Positions 6,483 to 15,402 of a stretch of DNA of 64,000 bases are shown piece after piece. The notes under the pieces were generated by a model that saw only the letters and a program-made list of their open reading frames with translations, was not told the origin of the DNA and did not search any database. Within the stretch, counting starts at the first letter, position 1. Every line of letters starts with the position of its first letter. The translations under genes and the position numbers were made by a program. Origin of the DNA: JACDBZ01 sp038233215 (lineage in GTDB: Bacteria > Chloroflexota > Limnocylindria > QHBO01); the NCBI GenBank assembly GCA_038233215.1, contig JBBSML010000011.1, forward strand, positions 17,917-81,916. The letters run 5' to 3'.

Positions 6483-8267
6483 ATGCTCGCCAGGACCGAC
6501 AGTCGTGCCCGCGCCTTGGTCCTTCTGATCGTTGTCACGCTGGTGGCAATGACGGTTGGCGGACGCCTGATCTGGTGGCAGGTCGTGGAGCGTGATTCGC
6601 TCGAGGCGATGGCGCTGCACCAGCTGGCCCAGGAGCAGACACTCCCGGCCGAGCGTGGCGAGATCACGGACCGCAACGGCGAGCTGCTCGCGACGTCGGT
6701 CGAGGTTCAATCGGTGTTCGTGACACCCCCATCGATCCCCGACCCCGGTCTGGTTTCCGCCCTGCTTGCATCGGCGCTGGACATGCCGGCCGCCGAGGTG
6801 CGAGCGCGGATCGATAACGACCGCAGCTGGGTCTTCCTCAAGCGTCGCGTGTCTCCCGAGGTCGCTGAGCGCGTTCGGGCCCTCGACATTCGCGGGGTCG
6901 GCCTCATCCCGGAGACGAAGCGTGTGTACCCCGTCACCGGAGCGACGCCGAAGACCACCCTCGCGGCCCAGGTGCTCGGTTTCGTGGATAGCAATGGCGC
7001 TGCGTCCCACGGGGTCGAACAGGCCGAGGACGCCGTGCTTGCCGGCACGCCGGGAGAGATTGCTGCCCAAGAGGACGTCATCGGCCGACGAATCGCCGAT
7101 TCGGTGACGCTCCTGCGTGAGCCGATCGATGGTCGTGACCTCCGACTGACGATCGATGCCGGCGTGCAGCACCTGCTCGAACTGAAGATGTGGGAGACGT
7201 ACAGGGCCAACCGGGCCGCGGGGGCGACCGGCGTCATCATGGATGTCGAGAGCGGTGCGATCCTCGGGATGGCCAGCTTCCCGTCCTATGACGCCAACCA
7301 GTTCGCCACAACCGATGGGCAGCTCTTCGCCAACCCGGCCGTCTCACGGCAGTACGAGCCCGGTTCCGTGATGAAGGCGTTCACCATCGCAGCGGCACTG
7401 GACGCGGGCGCAATCACCACCAAGGACACGTTCGATGATGACAACAATCTCCTCATCGGCAGGATCCGAGTCCAGAACGCCGACCGTGGCACGTGGCCGG
7501 GCGGGCACGGACCGATTACGGCCTCCGACGTCCTGGCGCTGTCGAATAACGTCGGCGCCGCCAAGATCGGCCTCGAGCTGGGCGGCCAAGGACTCTATGA
7601 CGCCTTCCGGCGCTTTGGGTTCGGGTCGCCGACGGGTATCGAGCTGACGAGCGAGCAGAACGGCGTTGTCTGGCATCCGGATGATGCGTCGGGAGATCTG
7701 ACCACCGCTCAGAACGCCTTTGGCCAGGGTCTGAGCCTGACCGCGGTCCAGCTGCTGGCCGGCTATGCGGCGTTCGCAAACGGAGGCGACCTTGTCACCC
7801 CGCACGTCGTCGACGGCTGGACCGATCCGGACGGGACCTACCACGCGGTTGATCAGGCGCCTGATGAACGGGTCATGCGGCCCGAGACCGCCGACACGAT
7901 GGTCGACCTGCTCACCAACGGCGTCGACAACGGCATCGCCGAGGGTGCATCAGTCCCCGGATACACCGTGGCCGGCAAGACGGGGACTGCCCAGATTGCG
8001 GGTCCGGTGCGGGTCAAGAACGCCGAGGGCGATATGGTCGAGAGCTGGCAGTACATCGATGGTTGGGTCGACTCGAGCTTCGTCGGCTTCCTCCCGGCGG
8101 GCGACACCAAGCTCGCGGTGGTCATCCTCATCAACCGGCCGGCGGGCGCCGGTGGACCGCAGATGCCTGAACGTCCGGAATGGGTGTTCGCCGATCTCAT
8201 GCCGCAGGTGCTCGACTACCTTGCGGTGCCGCCCGACCGTCCCGCGCAGCCGGTCGCTCGCCCGTGA
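6483..8267 (+). CDS. ftsI: class B penicillin-binding protein, septal transpeptidase
   Basis: This 594-aa protein has a single N-terminal membrane anchor (about residues 10-30), a PBP dimerisation domain with the RGEITDRNG motif, and a transpeptidase domain. Active-site motifs are S295-V-M-K298 (SxxK), S354-N-N (SxN) and K499-T-G-T (KTG). It cross-links peptidoglycan stem peptides at the septum together with FtsW. There is no PASTA domain. It lies between ftsL and murF; murF starts at or just after its stop codon. Confidence 0.93.
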   Translation: MLARTDSRARALVLLIVVTLVAMTVGGRLIWWQVVERDSLEAMALHQLAQEQTLPAERGEITDRNGELLATSVEVQSVFVTPPSIPDPGLVSALLASALDMPAAEVRARIDNDRSWVFLKRRVSPEVAERVRALDIRGVGLIPETKRVYPVTGATPKTTLAAQVLGFVDSNGAASHGVEQAEDAVLAGTPGEIAAQEDVIGRRIADSVTLLREPIDGRDLRLTIDAGVQHLLELKMWETYRANRAAGATGVIMDVESGAILGMASFPSYDANQFATTDGQLFANPAVSRQYEPGSVMKAFTIAAALDAGAITTKDTFDDDNNLLIGRIRVQNADRGTWPGGHGPITASDVLALSNNVGAAKIGLELGGQGLYDAFRRFGFGSPTGIELTSEQNGVVWHPDDASGDLTTAQNAFGQGLSLTAVQLLAGYAAFANGGDLVTPHVVDGWTDPDGTYHAVDQAPDERVMRPETADTMVDLLTNGVDNGIAEGASVPGYTVAGKTGTAQIAGPVRVKNAEGDMVESWQYIDGWVDSSFVGFLPAGDTKLAVVILINRPAGAGGPQMPERPEWVFADLMPQVLDYLAVPPDRPAQPVARP

Positions 8268-8273
8268 GGCTGC

Positions 8274-8279
8274 TAGACT
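8274..8279 (+). promoter_or_regulatory. putative internal -10 element before murF
   Basis: TAGACT lies 26 nt before the GTG at 8306. It matches the TANNNT boxes used elsewhere here and could give murF to ftsZ a second promoter. No -35 box is evident. Confidence 0.35.
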
Positions 8280-8305
8280 CGCCCGCAGTCCGCAGCCTGG
8301 TATGT

Positions 8306-9703
8306 GTGCCTCCCACGATCCCGCTCGATGACGTGTTGGCCGCCACCGGTGGTCGCCTCGAGCGACCGACCTCGGTCACCTCGATCACCGGGGCCAGCGT
8401 CGACTCCCGTCGGGTGACTCCCGACAGTTGCTTTGTCGCCCTGAACGGCGAGCGCGTCGACGGCCATGACTTTGTCGCCGCAGCGCTCCGCGCCGGAGCG
8501 ATCGCGGCCTTGGTCGACCGACCCACCGAGCTCCCGCGAAACGTCGACGCTGCGGTCGTGCTGGTCAGCGATCCGTTGATCGCGCTCCAGGAGTTGGCTG
8601 CGTGGTGGCGCCTTCGTCACGACGTGCGCGTGGTCGGAGTCACCGGCTCCACCGGCAAGACCATCGGCAAGGAGATGATCGCGGACGTCCTGTCTCGCAC
8701 GCTTCGGACCCTTCGCAACGAGGGAAACCTCAACTCCGAGACCGGCCTGCCGATGACGCTGCTGCGATTGACCGCGGAGCACGAGGCCGCCGTGCTGGAG
8801 ATGAGCATGTATACCGTCGGCGAGATCGCGCGCCTCGCCGAGATCGCGGCGCCGGAGGTCGGCGTCGTGCTGGCCGTTCACCCGACCCACCTGCAGCGGG
8901 CCGGCAGCATCGAGTTGATCGCCCAGGCCAAGGCCGAGCTGCCACGCTCGCTCCCGCGTCACGGCCTCGCCGTCCTGAATGCCGATGACCCTCGCGTCGA
9001 GCCGATGCGGGACGTGACGAGCGCCCGGGTGCGCACCTTCGGCCTGGGCTCGGCCGCGGACGTCCGCGCCGAGGAACTGGTCTCGCGCGGACTGGACGGG
9101 ATGGAGTACACGCTGCGAACGCCGTGGGGATCACGGCGCGTGTTGAGCGCGACCCCCGGCCGTCACCTCGTCCCGCACCAGCTGGCCGCCGCGGCGGTCG
9201 GCGAATGGTTTGGCGTGCCGCTCAACGAGGTCGTTGACGCGCTCGGCGTCGGGAGCCACGCGCCGCACCGCATGCACCTCGTCGAGGCCGCCTCGGGCGC
9301 GCGACTGCTCGACGACACCTACAACGCATCGCCGATCAGCACGGCGGCCGCGCTGGACTTCCTGGCCGAGACGCCCCTCCGCCCCGGACATCGCCGTCTT
9401 GCCGTCCTTGGCGACATGCTCGAGCTCGGGCCGGACGAGGAGCGCCTGCACCGCGAGATCGGCGCACGGGCCGCGGCCGTGGTTGATGGGCTCGTCGCGG
9501 TCGGCGAGCGCGGACGATGGATTGCCGAGGCGGCTCGGGATGCCGGCGCGACGTCGGTCGCGATCGCCGCGGACGCGGACGAGGCGGCCGCCATGCTGGA
9601 GCGGGCCATGGCGCCCGGCATCGGCGACCTCGTGCTCCTCAAGGCATCGCGCGGCATCGGCCTCGAGCGCGCGGTCGACCTGCTGCGCGCCGGGGACGCC
9701 TGA
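8306..9703 (+). CDS. murF: UDP-MurNAc-tripeptide--D-alanyl-D-alanine ligase
   Basis: MurF adds D-Ala-D-Ala to the UDP-MurNAc tripeptide. Evidence is the ATP loop VTGSTGKTIGKE, the MurF-type NLNSETGLPMTLL, the DDTYNASPIS motif of the central domain and the C-terminal RLAVLGDMLELG and LLKASRGIGLE. I chose GTG 8306 (465 aa, start PPTIPLDDVL); GTG 8264, overlapping the ftsI stop, would add 14 residues. It is MurF rather than MurE: the NLNxExGxP and YNASP motifs are specific. The gene is followed directly by mraY. Confidence 0.92.
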   Translation: MPPTIPLDDVLAATGGRLERPTSVTSITGASVDSRRVTPDSCFVALNGERVDGHDFVAAALRAGAIAALVDRPTELPRNVDAAVVLVSDPLIALQELAAWWRLRHDVRVVGVTGSTGKTIGKEMIADVLSRTLRTLRNEGNLNSETGLPMTLLRLTAEHEAAVLEMSMYTVGEIARLAEIAAPEVGVVLAVHPTHLQRAGSIELIAQAKAELPRSLPRHGLAVLNADDPRVEPMRDVTSARVRTFGLGSAADVRAEELVSRGLDGMEYTLRTPWGSRRVLSATPGRHLVPHQLAAAAVGEWFGVPLNEVVDALGVGSHAPHRMHLVEAASGARLLDDTYNASPISTAAALDFLAETPLRPGHRRLAVLGDMLELGPDEERLHREIGARAAAVVDGLVAVGERGRWIAEAARDAGATSVAIAADADEAAAMLERAMAPGIGDLVLLKASRGIGLERAVDLLRAGDA

Positions 9704-9705
9704 CC

Positions 9706-10689
9706 ATGACGCTCGTCCAGGTCGTGATCGCCCTGCTCCTCGCCTTCGTCGGCATGGTGCTGCTGGCGCCGATCTACATCAGCCTGCTCCAGCGGCTCGG
9801 CTTCGGCAAGCAGATCCGCAGCGAAGGTCCGGAGGCGCATTACGGGAAGGCCGGCACGCCGACGATGGGCGGCATGCTCATCGTGGGGGTCGTGCTCTTC
9901 CTGGCAATGGCGCTCCGCATCGAGGACGTCGACACCCTGACCCCGATGCTGGCGCTGGCCGGCGTCGGCATCCTAGGCGCCATCGACGACTTCGTGAACA
10001 TCCGGTCGGGAATCGGGATGCGCGGTCGCTGGAAGCTCGTGTGGCAGACGATCGTTGCCCTGCTGGCCGGCTTCTATATCCAGCGTCATTTCGACATCAC
10101 CGGCATCAACGTGCCCGGTCTGGGCGAGGTCGTCATCGGCCCCCTGCTGTTCATCCTGTTCGTGGCCTTCGTCATCGTCGGGGCCAGTAACGCCGTGAAC
10201 CTCACCGATGGCCTGGATGGCCTCGTGGGCGGTGTCCTCATCTTCAGCTTTGTCGCCTATCTGCTCATCGCCCTCTACGACCTGCCAGGTCGTGGGCCAC
10301 AGCCGAATCTCGCCATCTTCTGCGCGCTTGTGATCGGCGCGCTCATGGGGTTCCTGTGGTTCAACGTCCATCCCGCCCAGCTCTTCATGGGTGACTCGGG
10401 CGCGCTCAGCCTGGGCGCCACGCTGGCCGTGGTGGCCACCATCACGACCCAGCTGCCCCTGCTGGCGGTCATCGGTGTCGTGTTCGTGGCCGTCATCATG
10501 AGCGTGGTCCTCCAGGTCCTCAATTTCCGCCTGCGGGGCAGGCGCCTCTTCCGCATGGCGCCGCTGCATCATCATTTTGAGCTGATCGGCTGGGCCGAGG
10601 AGAAGATCACGCTGCGCTTTTGGATCGTGGCCGCGCTCGCCGGCCTGCTGGGCGTGAGCATCTTCCTCGTCCGCGCGACCGCCATCTGA
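9706..10689 (+). CDS. mraY: phospho-N-acetylmuramoyl-pentapeptide-transferase
   Basis: MraY transfers phospho-MurNAc-pentapeptide to undecaprenyl phosphate, making lipid I. The 327-aa protein starts at ATG 9706 and is a polytopic membrane enzyme of about ten helices. Signatures are KAGTPTMGGML near residue 46, IDDFVNIRSG, NAVNLTDGLDGL, FNVHPAQLFMGDSGALSLG and MAPLHHHFELIGW, which include the catalytic aspartates and the HHH motif. It follows murF by 2 nt and precedes murD by 7 nt. Confidence 0.96.
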   Translation: MTLVQVVIALLLAFVGMVLLAPIYISLLQRLGFGKQIRSEGPEAHYGKAGTPTMGGMLIVGVVLFLAMALRIEDVDTLTPMLALAGVGILGAIDDFVNIRSGIGMRGRWKLVWQTIVALLAGFYIQRHFDITGINVPGLGEVVIGPLLFILFVAFVIVGASNAVNLTDGLDGLVGGVLIFSFVAYLLIALYDLPGRGPQPNLAIFCALVIGALMGFLWFNVHPAQLFMGDSGALSLGATLAVVATITTQLPLLAVIGVVFVAVIMSVVLQVLNFRLRGRRLFRMAPLHHHFELIGWAEEKITLRFWIVAALAGLLGVSIFLVRATAI

Positions 10690-10696
10690 TGGACCG

Positions 10697-12121
10697 ATGA
10701 TGAGCCCGCCTCGCACCCCGATTCGGACCGCCGACGATCTTCGCGGTCGCCGCACGGTCGTGCTTGGGCTGGCGCGATCGGGCGTCGCCGCCTGCCGTTT
10801 CCTGGCCGATGCCGGGGCCGTCGTGGTGGCGTATGACCGCCGGCCGGCATCGGAGCTGGCTGATGCGGTGACCGCGCTCGGCGCTCGCCCTGTGCGGCTG
10901 GCGCTTGGGGTCGATGAGATGGCCGCCGTGGCACTCCTGGAGCACGCAGATCTGCTCGTCACCAGCCCGTCGGTTTCGCCGCGATACAGCACTACGGATC
11001 CGTGGCTGCGTGATGCGCTCGGCGCGGCGGAGGCGCGTGGCGCCGAGCTGGTGAGCGAGGTCGAGCTGTTCCTGCGCCTGACCCGCGCCCGGGTGCTGGG
11101 CGTGACCGGCACGAAGGGGAAGACCACGACAGCATCACTGGTGGCGGCAATGCTCGCGCGGGGGGGCGTGGCGCACGTGCTGGGCGGCAATATCGGCACG
11201 CCGCTCATCGAGCGGGCCACGGAGCTCGGGACCGACGATTGGGCGATCCTCGAGCTGAGCGAGCTTCAGCTGCCGACGATCACGCGCGGCGCGGACGTCG
11301 CCTTGTACACCAACATTGGCGAGGACCACCTCGATCGCCACGGGACGGTGGAGGCGTATCGGGCGGTGAAGGCGCGATTGGCCGAATTGACCGCGCCGAC
11401 CGGCCGGGTCGTCCTCAACCATGACGATGCCGGCTGCCGGGCGCTGGGTGACCGCCTCTCCCCGGCGAGCGTGGCCTGGTACGGCATCAGTGAGCCACGG
11501 CGCGGGCGGGTCGAGGCGTGGGTCGATGATGAGGAATGGATCATCGCCGCGGGGGAGCGGCTGCTGCCCGTTCGGGAGGTCCCGCTTCCCGGACGCCACA
11601 TGCTGAGCAACGTGCTGGCCGCGTCGCTCGGTGCGCTGCTGGCCGGCACGGACCCGACCGCCATCGCTGCCGCGATCGGTGCCTTCGAGGGCGTCCCGCA
11701 TCGGCTCGAGCTCATCGTCGAGCGGGGCGGCGTGCGCTGGATCAATGATTCGCAGGCCACGATCCCGGTGGCTGCGATCGCTGCCCTGGAGGCGTTTGAC
11801 GCGCCCGTCGTCCTGATCAGCGGCGGCAAGGACAAGGGACTCTCGTACGACGTGTTTGCCGATGCCGTCGCGACGCACGCGCGCGCGGCCGTCCTGATCG
11901 GTGAGACCGCGGACGAGCTGGCCACGCTGATCGCTGATCGCGTGCCCGTCGAGCGTGCCCCGGACATGCATGCCGCCGTCGCGGCCGCCGCGGCGGCCGC
12001 TCAACCTGGTGACGTGGTCCTCCTGGCTCCAGCAGCCGCCAGCTTCGACATGTTCACGGATTACGCCGCGCGCGGCGACGCGTTTCGGGCTGCGGTCGAT
12101 GCCCTGACGGAGGAGCGATGA
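10697..12121 (+). CDS. murD: UDP-N-acetylmuramoylalanine--D-glutamate ligase
   Basis: MurD adds D-Glu to UDP-MurNAc-L-Ala in the cytoplasm. The 474-aa sequence has an N-terminal nucleotide-binding GLARSGVAACRFL, the ATP loop VTGTKGKTTTASLVA, GNIGTPLI, DHLDRHG, GGKDKGLSY and LLAPAAASFDMFTDYAARG. The usual motif NDSKATN reads NDSQATI here, and ELSSFQL reads ELSELQL, so the active site deviates at the lysine that contacts nucleotide in E. coli MurD. It overlaps ftsW by 4 nt. Tandem ATG codons start the gene. Confidence 0.92.
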   Translation: MMSPPRTPIRTADDLRGRRTVVLGLARSGVAACRFLADAGAVVVAYDRRPASELADAVTALGARPVRLALGVDEMAAVALLEHADLLVTSPSVSPRYSTTDPWLRDALGAAEARGAELVSEVELFLRLTRARVLGVTGTKGKTTTASLVAAMLARGGVAHVLGGNIGTPLIERATELGTDDWAILELSELQLPTITRGADVALYTNIGEDHLDRHGTVEAYRAVKARLAELTAPTGRVVLNHDDAGCRALGDRLSPASVAWYGISEPRRGRVEAWVDDEEWIIAAGERLLPVREVPLPGRHMLSNVLAASLGALLAGTDPTAIAAAIGAFEGVPHRLELIVERGGVRWINDSQATIPVAAIAALEAFDAPVVLISGGKDKGLSYDVFADAVATHARAAVLIGETADELATLIADRVPVERAPDMHAAVAAAAAAAQPGDVVLLAPAAASFDMFTDYAARGDAFRAAVDALTEER

Positions 12122-13383
12122 GCACGGCCGCCGCGACGATGACTGCCCGTCGTCCGGCGCTGCGTGGCGGAGTCCGACGCGAGCGTCATGAGCCCGCCTA
12201 CGCGCTGCTGCTGGCGGTGACGGCCCTCACGGCCATCGGCATCGTGATGGTCTATTCGGCCTCCAGCGTCCGGTCGTATTTCAGCAACGCCGACCCAGCG
12301 GCGCAGGGGCTCGAGCAGATCTTCTGGGCGGCGCTCGGCCTGACCGGGCTGCTCGTCGCCAGTCGGGTCGACTTCCGCCACCTCCGCTACCTGGCCATTC
12401 CGACCTTCGTGATCACGCTGGCGCTGCTGGTGACAGTGCTGATCCCGGGTATCGGCTCGGAGATCAATGGCTCGCGTCGCTGGATCGTGGTCCCGGGGAT
12501 CGGTTCGCTGCAGCCGGCCGAGTTCGCGAAGCTGGCGGTCATCCTCTACCTGGCGCACTGGCTTGACCGGCGCGGGAAGGAGGCCGGATCGCTCTGGAAT
12601 GGGCTCGTCCCGTTCGTGTTGCTCGTCACGCCGGGATTTGTCCTGATCGCCCTCGAGCCCGACCTGGGGACGGCGGGGGTGTATGCCATCGCGGCGGGCA
12701 GCGTCTTCTTCATGGCGGGCGCGAATCTGCTCTACATCGGCGTCATCGGCGCTGCGGTCCTCGGCTCGGCGTGGTGGATGGTCAGCACTACGAGCTACCA
12801 GCTGGAGCGGGTGCAGACCTTCCTCGATCCATTCCGGGATCCGCTCGGCGCGGGCTACAACGCGGTCCAGTCGCTCTTCGCGCTGGCATTGGGCGGGGTC
12901 ACCGGCCTCGGCCTCGGAGAGAGCAAGCAGAAGTACTTGTACCTGCCGGCGCCGTCGACCGACTTCATCTTTGCCATCATCGGGGAGGAGTGGGGACTGG
13001 TCGGAACATTGACGGTCGTGGCCCTCTTCGTCGTTATCGCCTACCAGGGCTACCGGATCGCGATCACCGCCCCGGACACGTTCTCGGGCCTGCTGGCCTG
13101 TGGCATCACCACCTGGCTCGTGGTCCAGGCGCTCATCAACATGATGGTTGTGACCGCGCTCATGCCGGTGACCGGCATTCCCCTTCCATTCATCAGCGCC
13201 GGCGGTTCGGCGTTGACCATCAACCTCGTGGCGGTCGGCATTCTCCTGTCGATCAGCCGCGAGACCTCTCAGACAGGATCATTGCGCGATGCGGTATTCG
13301 GTATCGGGCGGCGGGACCGGCGGGCACATCTACCCCGCGCTGGCCGTCGCGCGGGCACTGCGCGACGCCCGGCCCGGCGGTGA
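12118..13383 (+). CDS. ftsW: septal peptidoglycan glycosyltransferase FtsW
   Basis: A SEDS-family polytopic protein of 421 aa that polymerises lipid II with its partner FtsI. Ten helices are recognisable; signatures are VMVYSASS near residue 43, NGSRRWIVVPGIGSLQPAEFAKLA, the ALEPDLGTAGV motif with the conserved acidic residue, YLPAPSTDFIFAIIGEEWG and MPVTGIPLPFISAGGSAL. The C-terminal basic tail overlaps murG by 95 nt, which is unusually long for this cluster. The ATG overlaps the murD stop. Confidence 0.95.
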   Translation: MSTAAATMTARRPALRGGVRRERHEPAYALLLAVTALTAIGIVMVYSASSVRSYFSNADPAAQGLEQIFWAALGLTGLLVASRVDFRHLRYLAIPTFVITLALLVTVLIPGIGSEINGSRRWIVVPGIGSLQPAEFAKLAVILYLAHWLDRRGKEAGSLWNGLVPFVLLVTPGFVLIALEPDLGTAGVYAIAAGSVFFMAGANLLYIGVIGAAVLGSAWWMVSTTSYQLERVQTFLDPFRDPLGAGYNAVQSLFALALGGVTGLGLGESKQKYLYLPAPSTDFIFAIIGEEWGLVGTLTVVALFVVIAYQGYRIAITAPDTFSGLLACGITTWLVVQALINMMVVTALMPVTGIPLPFISAGGSALTINLVAVGILLSISRETSQTGSLRDAVFGIGRRDRRAHLPRAGRRAGTARRPARR

Positions 13384-14419
13384 GCTCGACTACATCGGCG
13401 GGGTCCGCGGCTTCGAGCGCAGGCTCGTGGCCAATCACCCGATGCGCGGTCAGTTCAGCTACCACGAGCTCGTCGTGCGCTCGCTGCGCTCGGCGGGCCT
13501 ATCGGTTCATTCGGTGCTCGACCCCGTCCGACTGGCGGCAGCGGCGCCGCAGGCGTGGTGGCTCCTCGGTCGCCTGCGTCCGGCCGCCCTGTTCACGACC
13601 GGTGGCTATCTGGCCATGCCGCTGGTACTCGCCGCCAGGGCGCGCGGCGTTCCCACGCTCGTCTGGGAGGGCAATGTGCAGCCGGGTCGCGCTACCCGCG
13701 CCATCGGTCAGTTCGCCACGCGGGTGGCGGTCAGCTTTCCGCCGACGCTCGATGCCTTCCCGGGTAACAGCTTCGTCTCCGGCACGCCGATCCGATCGTT
13801 CGAGGGGATCGACCGCACCGCAGCCCGCCACTCGTTCGGGCTCGACCCCGACGACCGGCTGCTGGTTGTCTTCGGTGGATCGCAGGCGGTCGCTCGAATG
13901 AATGCGGCCGTGGCCAGGGCCCTGCCGCAGCTGGTGGCCGATTGGCATGTCCTGCACCTGGCCGGTGATGACGGTATGGCCGATGCCGGCGCCGCGCGCC
14001 AGGCGTTGCCCGATATGCTCCGGGCGCGCTACACCGCCGAGCCGTTCCTGACCGATCGCATGGCCGATGCGCTGGTCGCCGCCGACCTGGTCGTCGGTCG
14101 AGCAGGATCCTCGACCTGCGCAGAGCTCGCCGCCGCCGGCGTCCCCTCGATCCTGGTCCCGTACCCGTACGCCGGCGCCCACCAGCGCTATAACGCTCGC
14201 TACCTCGTGAACGAGGGCGCGGCCGTCGAGGTCCCGGACGACGAGCTCACGGACGAACGTCTTCTGGCCGAGACGACCGATCTGCTCGATGATGACCGTC
14301 GTCGCGCCATGGCCGACGCGGCAAGGCGTCTTGGCCGTCCAAACGCGGCGCGGGATTTGGCCGATGCATTGCTGGCGCTCGCCGAGGGCGGCCCGACGCC
14401 ATCGACGACCCCCTTGTGA
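13289..14419 (+). CDS. murG: UDP-GlcNAc--lipid I N-acetylglucosaminyltransferase
   Basis: MurG makes lipid II on the inner face of the membrane. The 376-aa protein starts MRYSVSGGGTGGHIYPALA, the family glycine-rich loop, which fixes the start inside the 3' end of ftsW. Later motifs are TTGGYLAMP, WEGNVQPG, FGGSQAVARMN, and the C-terminal donor site GRAGSSTCAELAAAGVPSILVPYPYA with HQRYNARYL. It belongs to GT28 and ends in an overlap with murB. Confidence 0.95.
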   Translation: MRYSVSGGGTGGHIYPALAVARALRDARPGGELDYIGGVRGFERRLVANHPMRGQFSYHELVVRSLRSAGLSVHSVLDPVRLAAAAPQAWWLLGRLRPAALFTTGGYLAMPLVLAARARGVPTLVWEGNVQPGRATRAIGQFATRVAVSFPPTLDAFPGNSFVSGTPIRSFEGIDRTAARHSFGLDPDDRLLVVFGGSQAVARMNAAVARALPQLVADWHVLHLAGDDGMADAGAARQALPDMLRARYTAEPFLTDRMADALVAADLVVGRAGSSTCAELAAAGVPSILVPYPYAGAHQRYNARYLVNEGAAVEVPDDELTDERLLAETTDLLDDDRRRAMADAARRLGRPNAARDLADALLALAEGGPTPSTTPL

Positions 14420-15402
14420 TGGCTCCCGCCCGGCATCCGACGTTGCTCGCTGAGCAACTGGCGCTGCTCGATCAGCTCGCCGCGAAGTCGGGCATGCATC
14501 TCGAGCACGCATGCCCGATCGGCCCGCTCACGACCCTTCGGGTGGGCGGTGTCGCCGATCGGCTGACGACCGCCGAAACAACCGAACAGCTGGTTGCGGC
14601 GCTCGATTTGGCGCAGAGCGCCGGCGTGCCGGTCGGCGTGCTGGGCAAGGGCAGCGATATCGTCGTGTCGGATGACGGCATCCGGGGCCTGGTCATTCGA
14701 AATCGGGCGGGCGAGATCGAGGTCGATGGTGACGCGGTGCGCGTTGCCTCGGGGCTCGCCATGGCGACCCTGGTCAAGCGCTGCACGGCGGCCGGGCTGA
14801 CGGGCATCGAGTTCGGCATCAGCATTCCGGGCAGCGTTGGCGGCGCGGTCTGGGCGAATGCCGGGGCGCACGGTGGAGAGATGAAGGATGTCGTGCTCAA
14901 TGTCGACGCACGGAGTGCGGTGGACGGCGTGGCGTCGATTCCGAACACCGGATGCGAATTCGCATACCGGGACTCACGATTCAAGATGAGCGCTGAGATT
15001 GTGCTGGCGACCTCCATTGGATTGGCGCGCGGCGACCCCCGGGAGATCGCGGCGCGGGTCGCCGCCAACCAGGCGCAGCGCCGGGCGACGCAGCCGCTGT
15101 CCGACCAGAATGCAGGCAGCGTCTTCCGGAACCCTCCGGACGACCACGCGGGGAGGCTGATCGATGCCGCGGGTCTCAAGGGGTACCGCATGAATTCCGC
15201 CCGGGTGAGCACGCTCCACGCCAATTTCATCGTCGTCGACCGCGGTGGATCCGCCGCGGATGTCCGCGCGGTTGGGGACCATGTGCGAAGCGTCGTGGCC
15301 GACACGCACGGGGTCGAGCTCCAATACGAGATCGAGTTCGTCGGCGAGTGGGGACCGGCCGATTCATGGGCGACGCCAACCGGCGGATTGGCCGGATCAT
15401 GA
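14416..15402 (+). CDS. murB: UDP-N-acetylenolpyruvoylglucosamine reductase
   Basis: MurB reduces UDP-GlcNAc-enolpyruvate to UDP-MurNAc using NADPH and FAD. The 328-aa sequence has TTLRVGGVADRL, the FAD-binding GKGSDIVVSDDGIRGLVI, GIEFGISIPGSVGGAVWANAG, YRDSRFK (type I family), SVFRNP with the catalytic serine and HANFIVV with the C-terminal active-site region. The start is GTG 14416 or the adjacent ATG 14419, both overlapping the murG stop. In most dcw clusters murC precedes murB here; it is absent. Confidence 0.94.
   Translation: MMAPARHPTLLAEQLALLDQLAAKSGMHLEHACPIGPLTTLRVGGVADRLTTAETTEQLVAALDLAQSAGVPVGVLGKGSDIVVSDDGIRGLVIRNRAGEIEVDGDAVRVASGLAMATLVKRCTAAGLTGIEFGISIPGSVGGAVWANAGAHGGEMKDVVLNVDARSAVDGVASIPNTGCEFAYRDSRFKMSAEIVLATSIGLARGDPREIAARVAANQAQRRATQPLSDQNAGSVFRNPPDDHAGRLIDAAGLKGYRMNSARVSTLHANFIVVDRGGSAADVRAVGDHVRSVVADTHGVELQYEIEFVGEWGPADSWATPTGGLAGS

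Noticed and set aside
5781..7172. 463-aa minus-strand frame opposite ftsL and ftsI
   Set aside because: Composition is typical of antisense frames in high-GC DNA; ftsI on the + strand has all PBP motifs.
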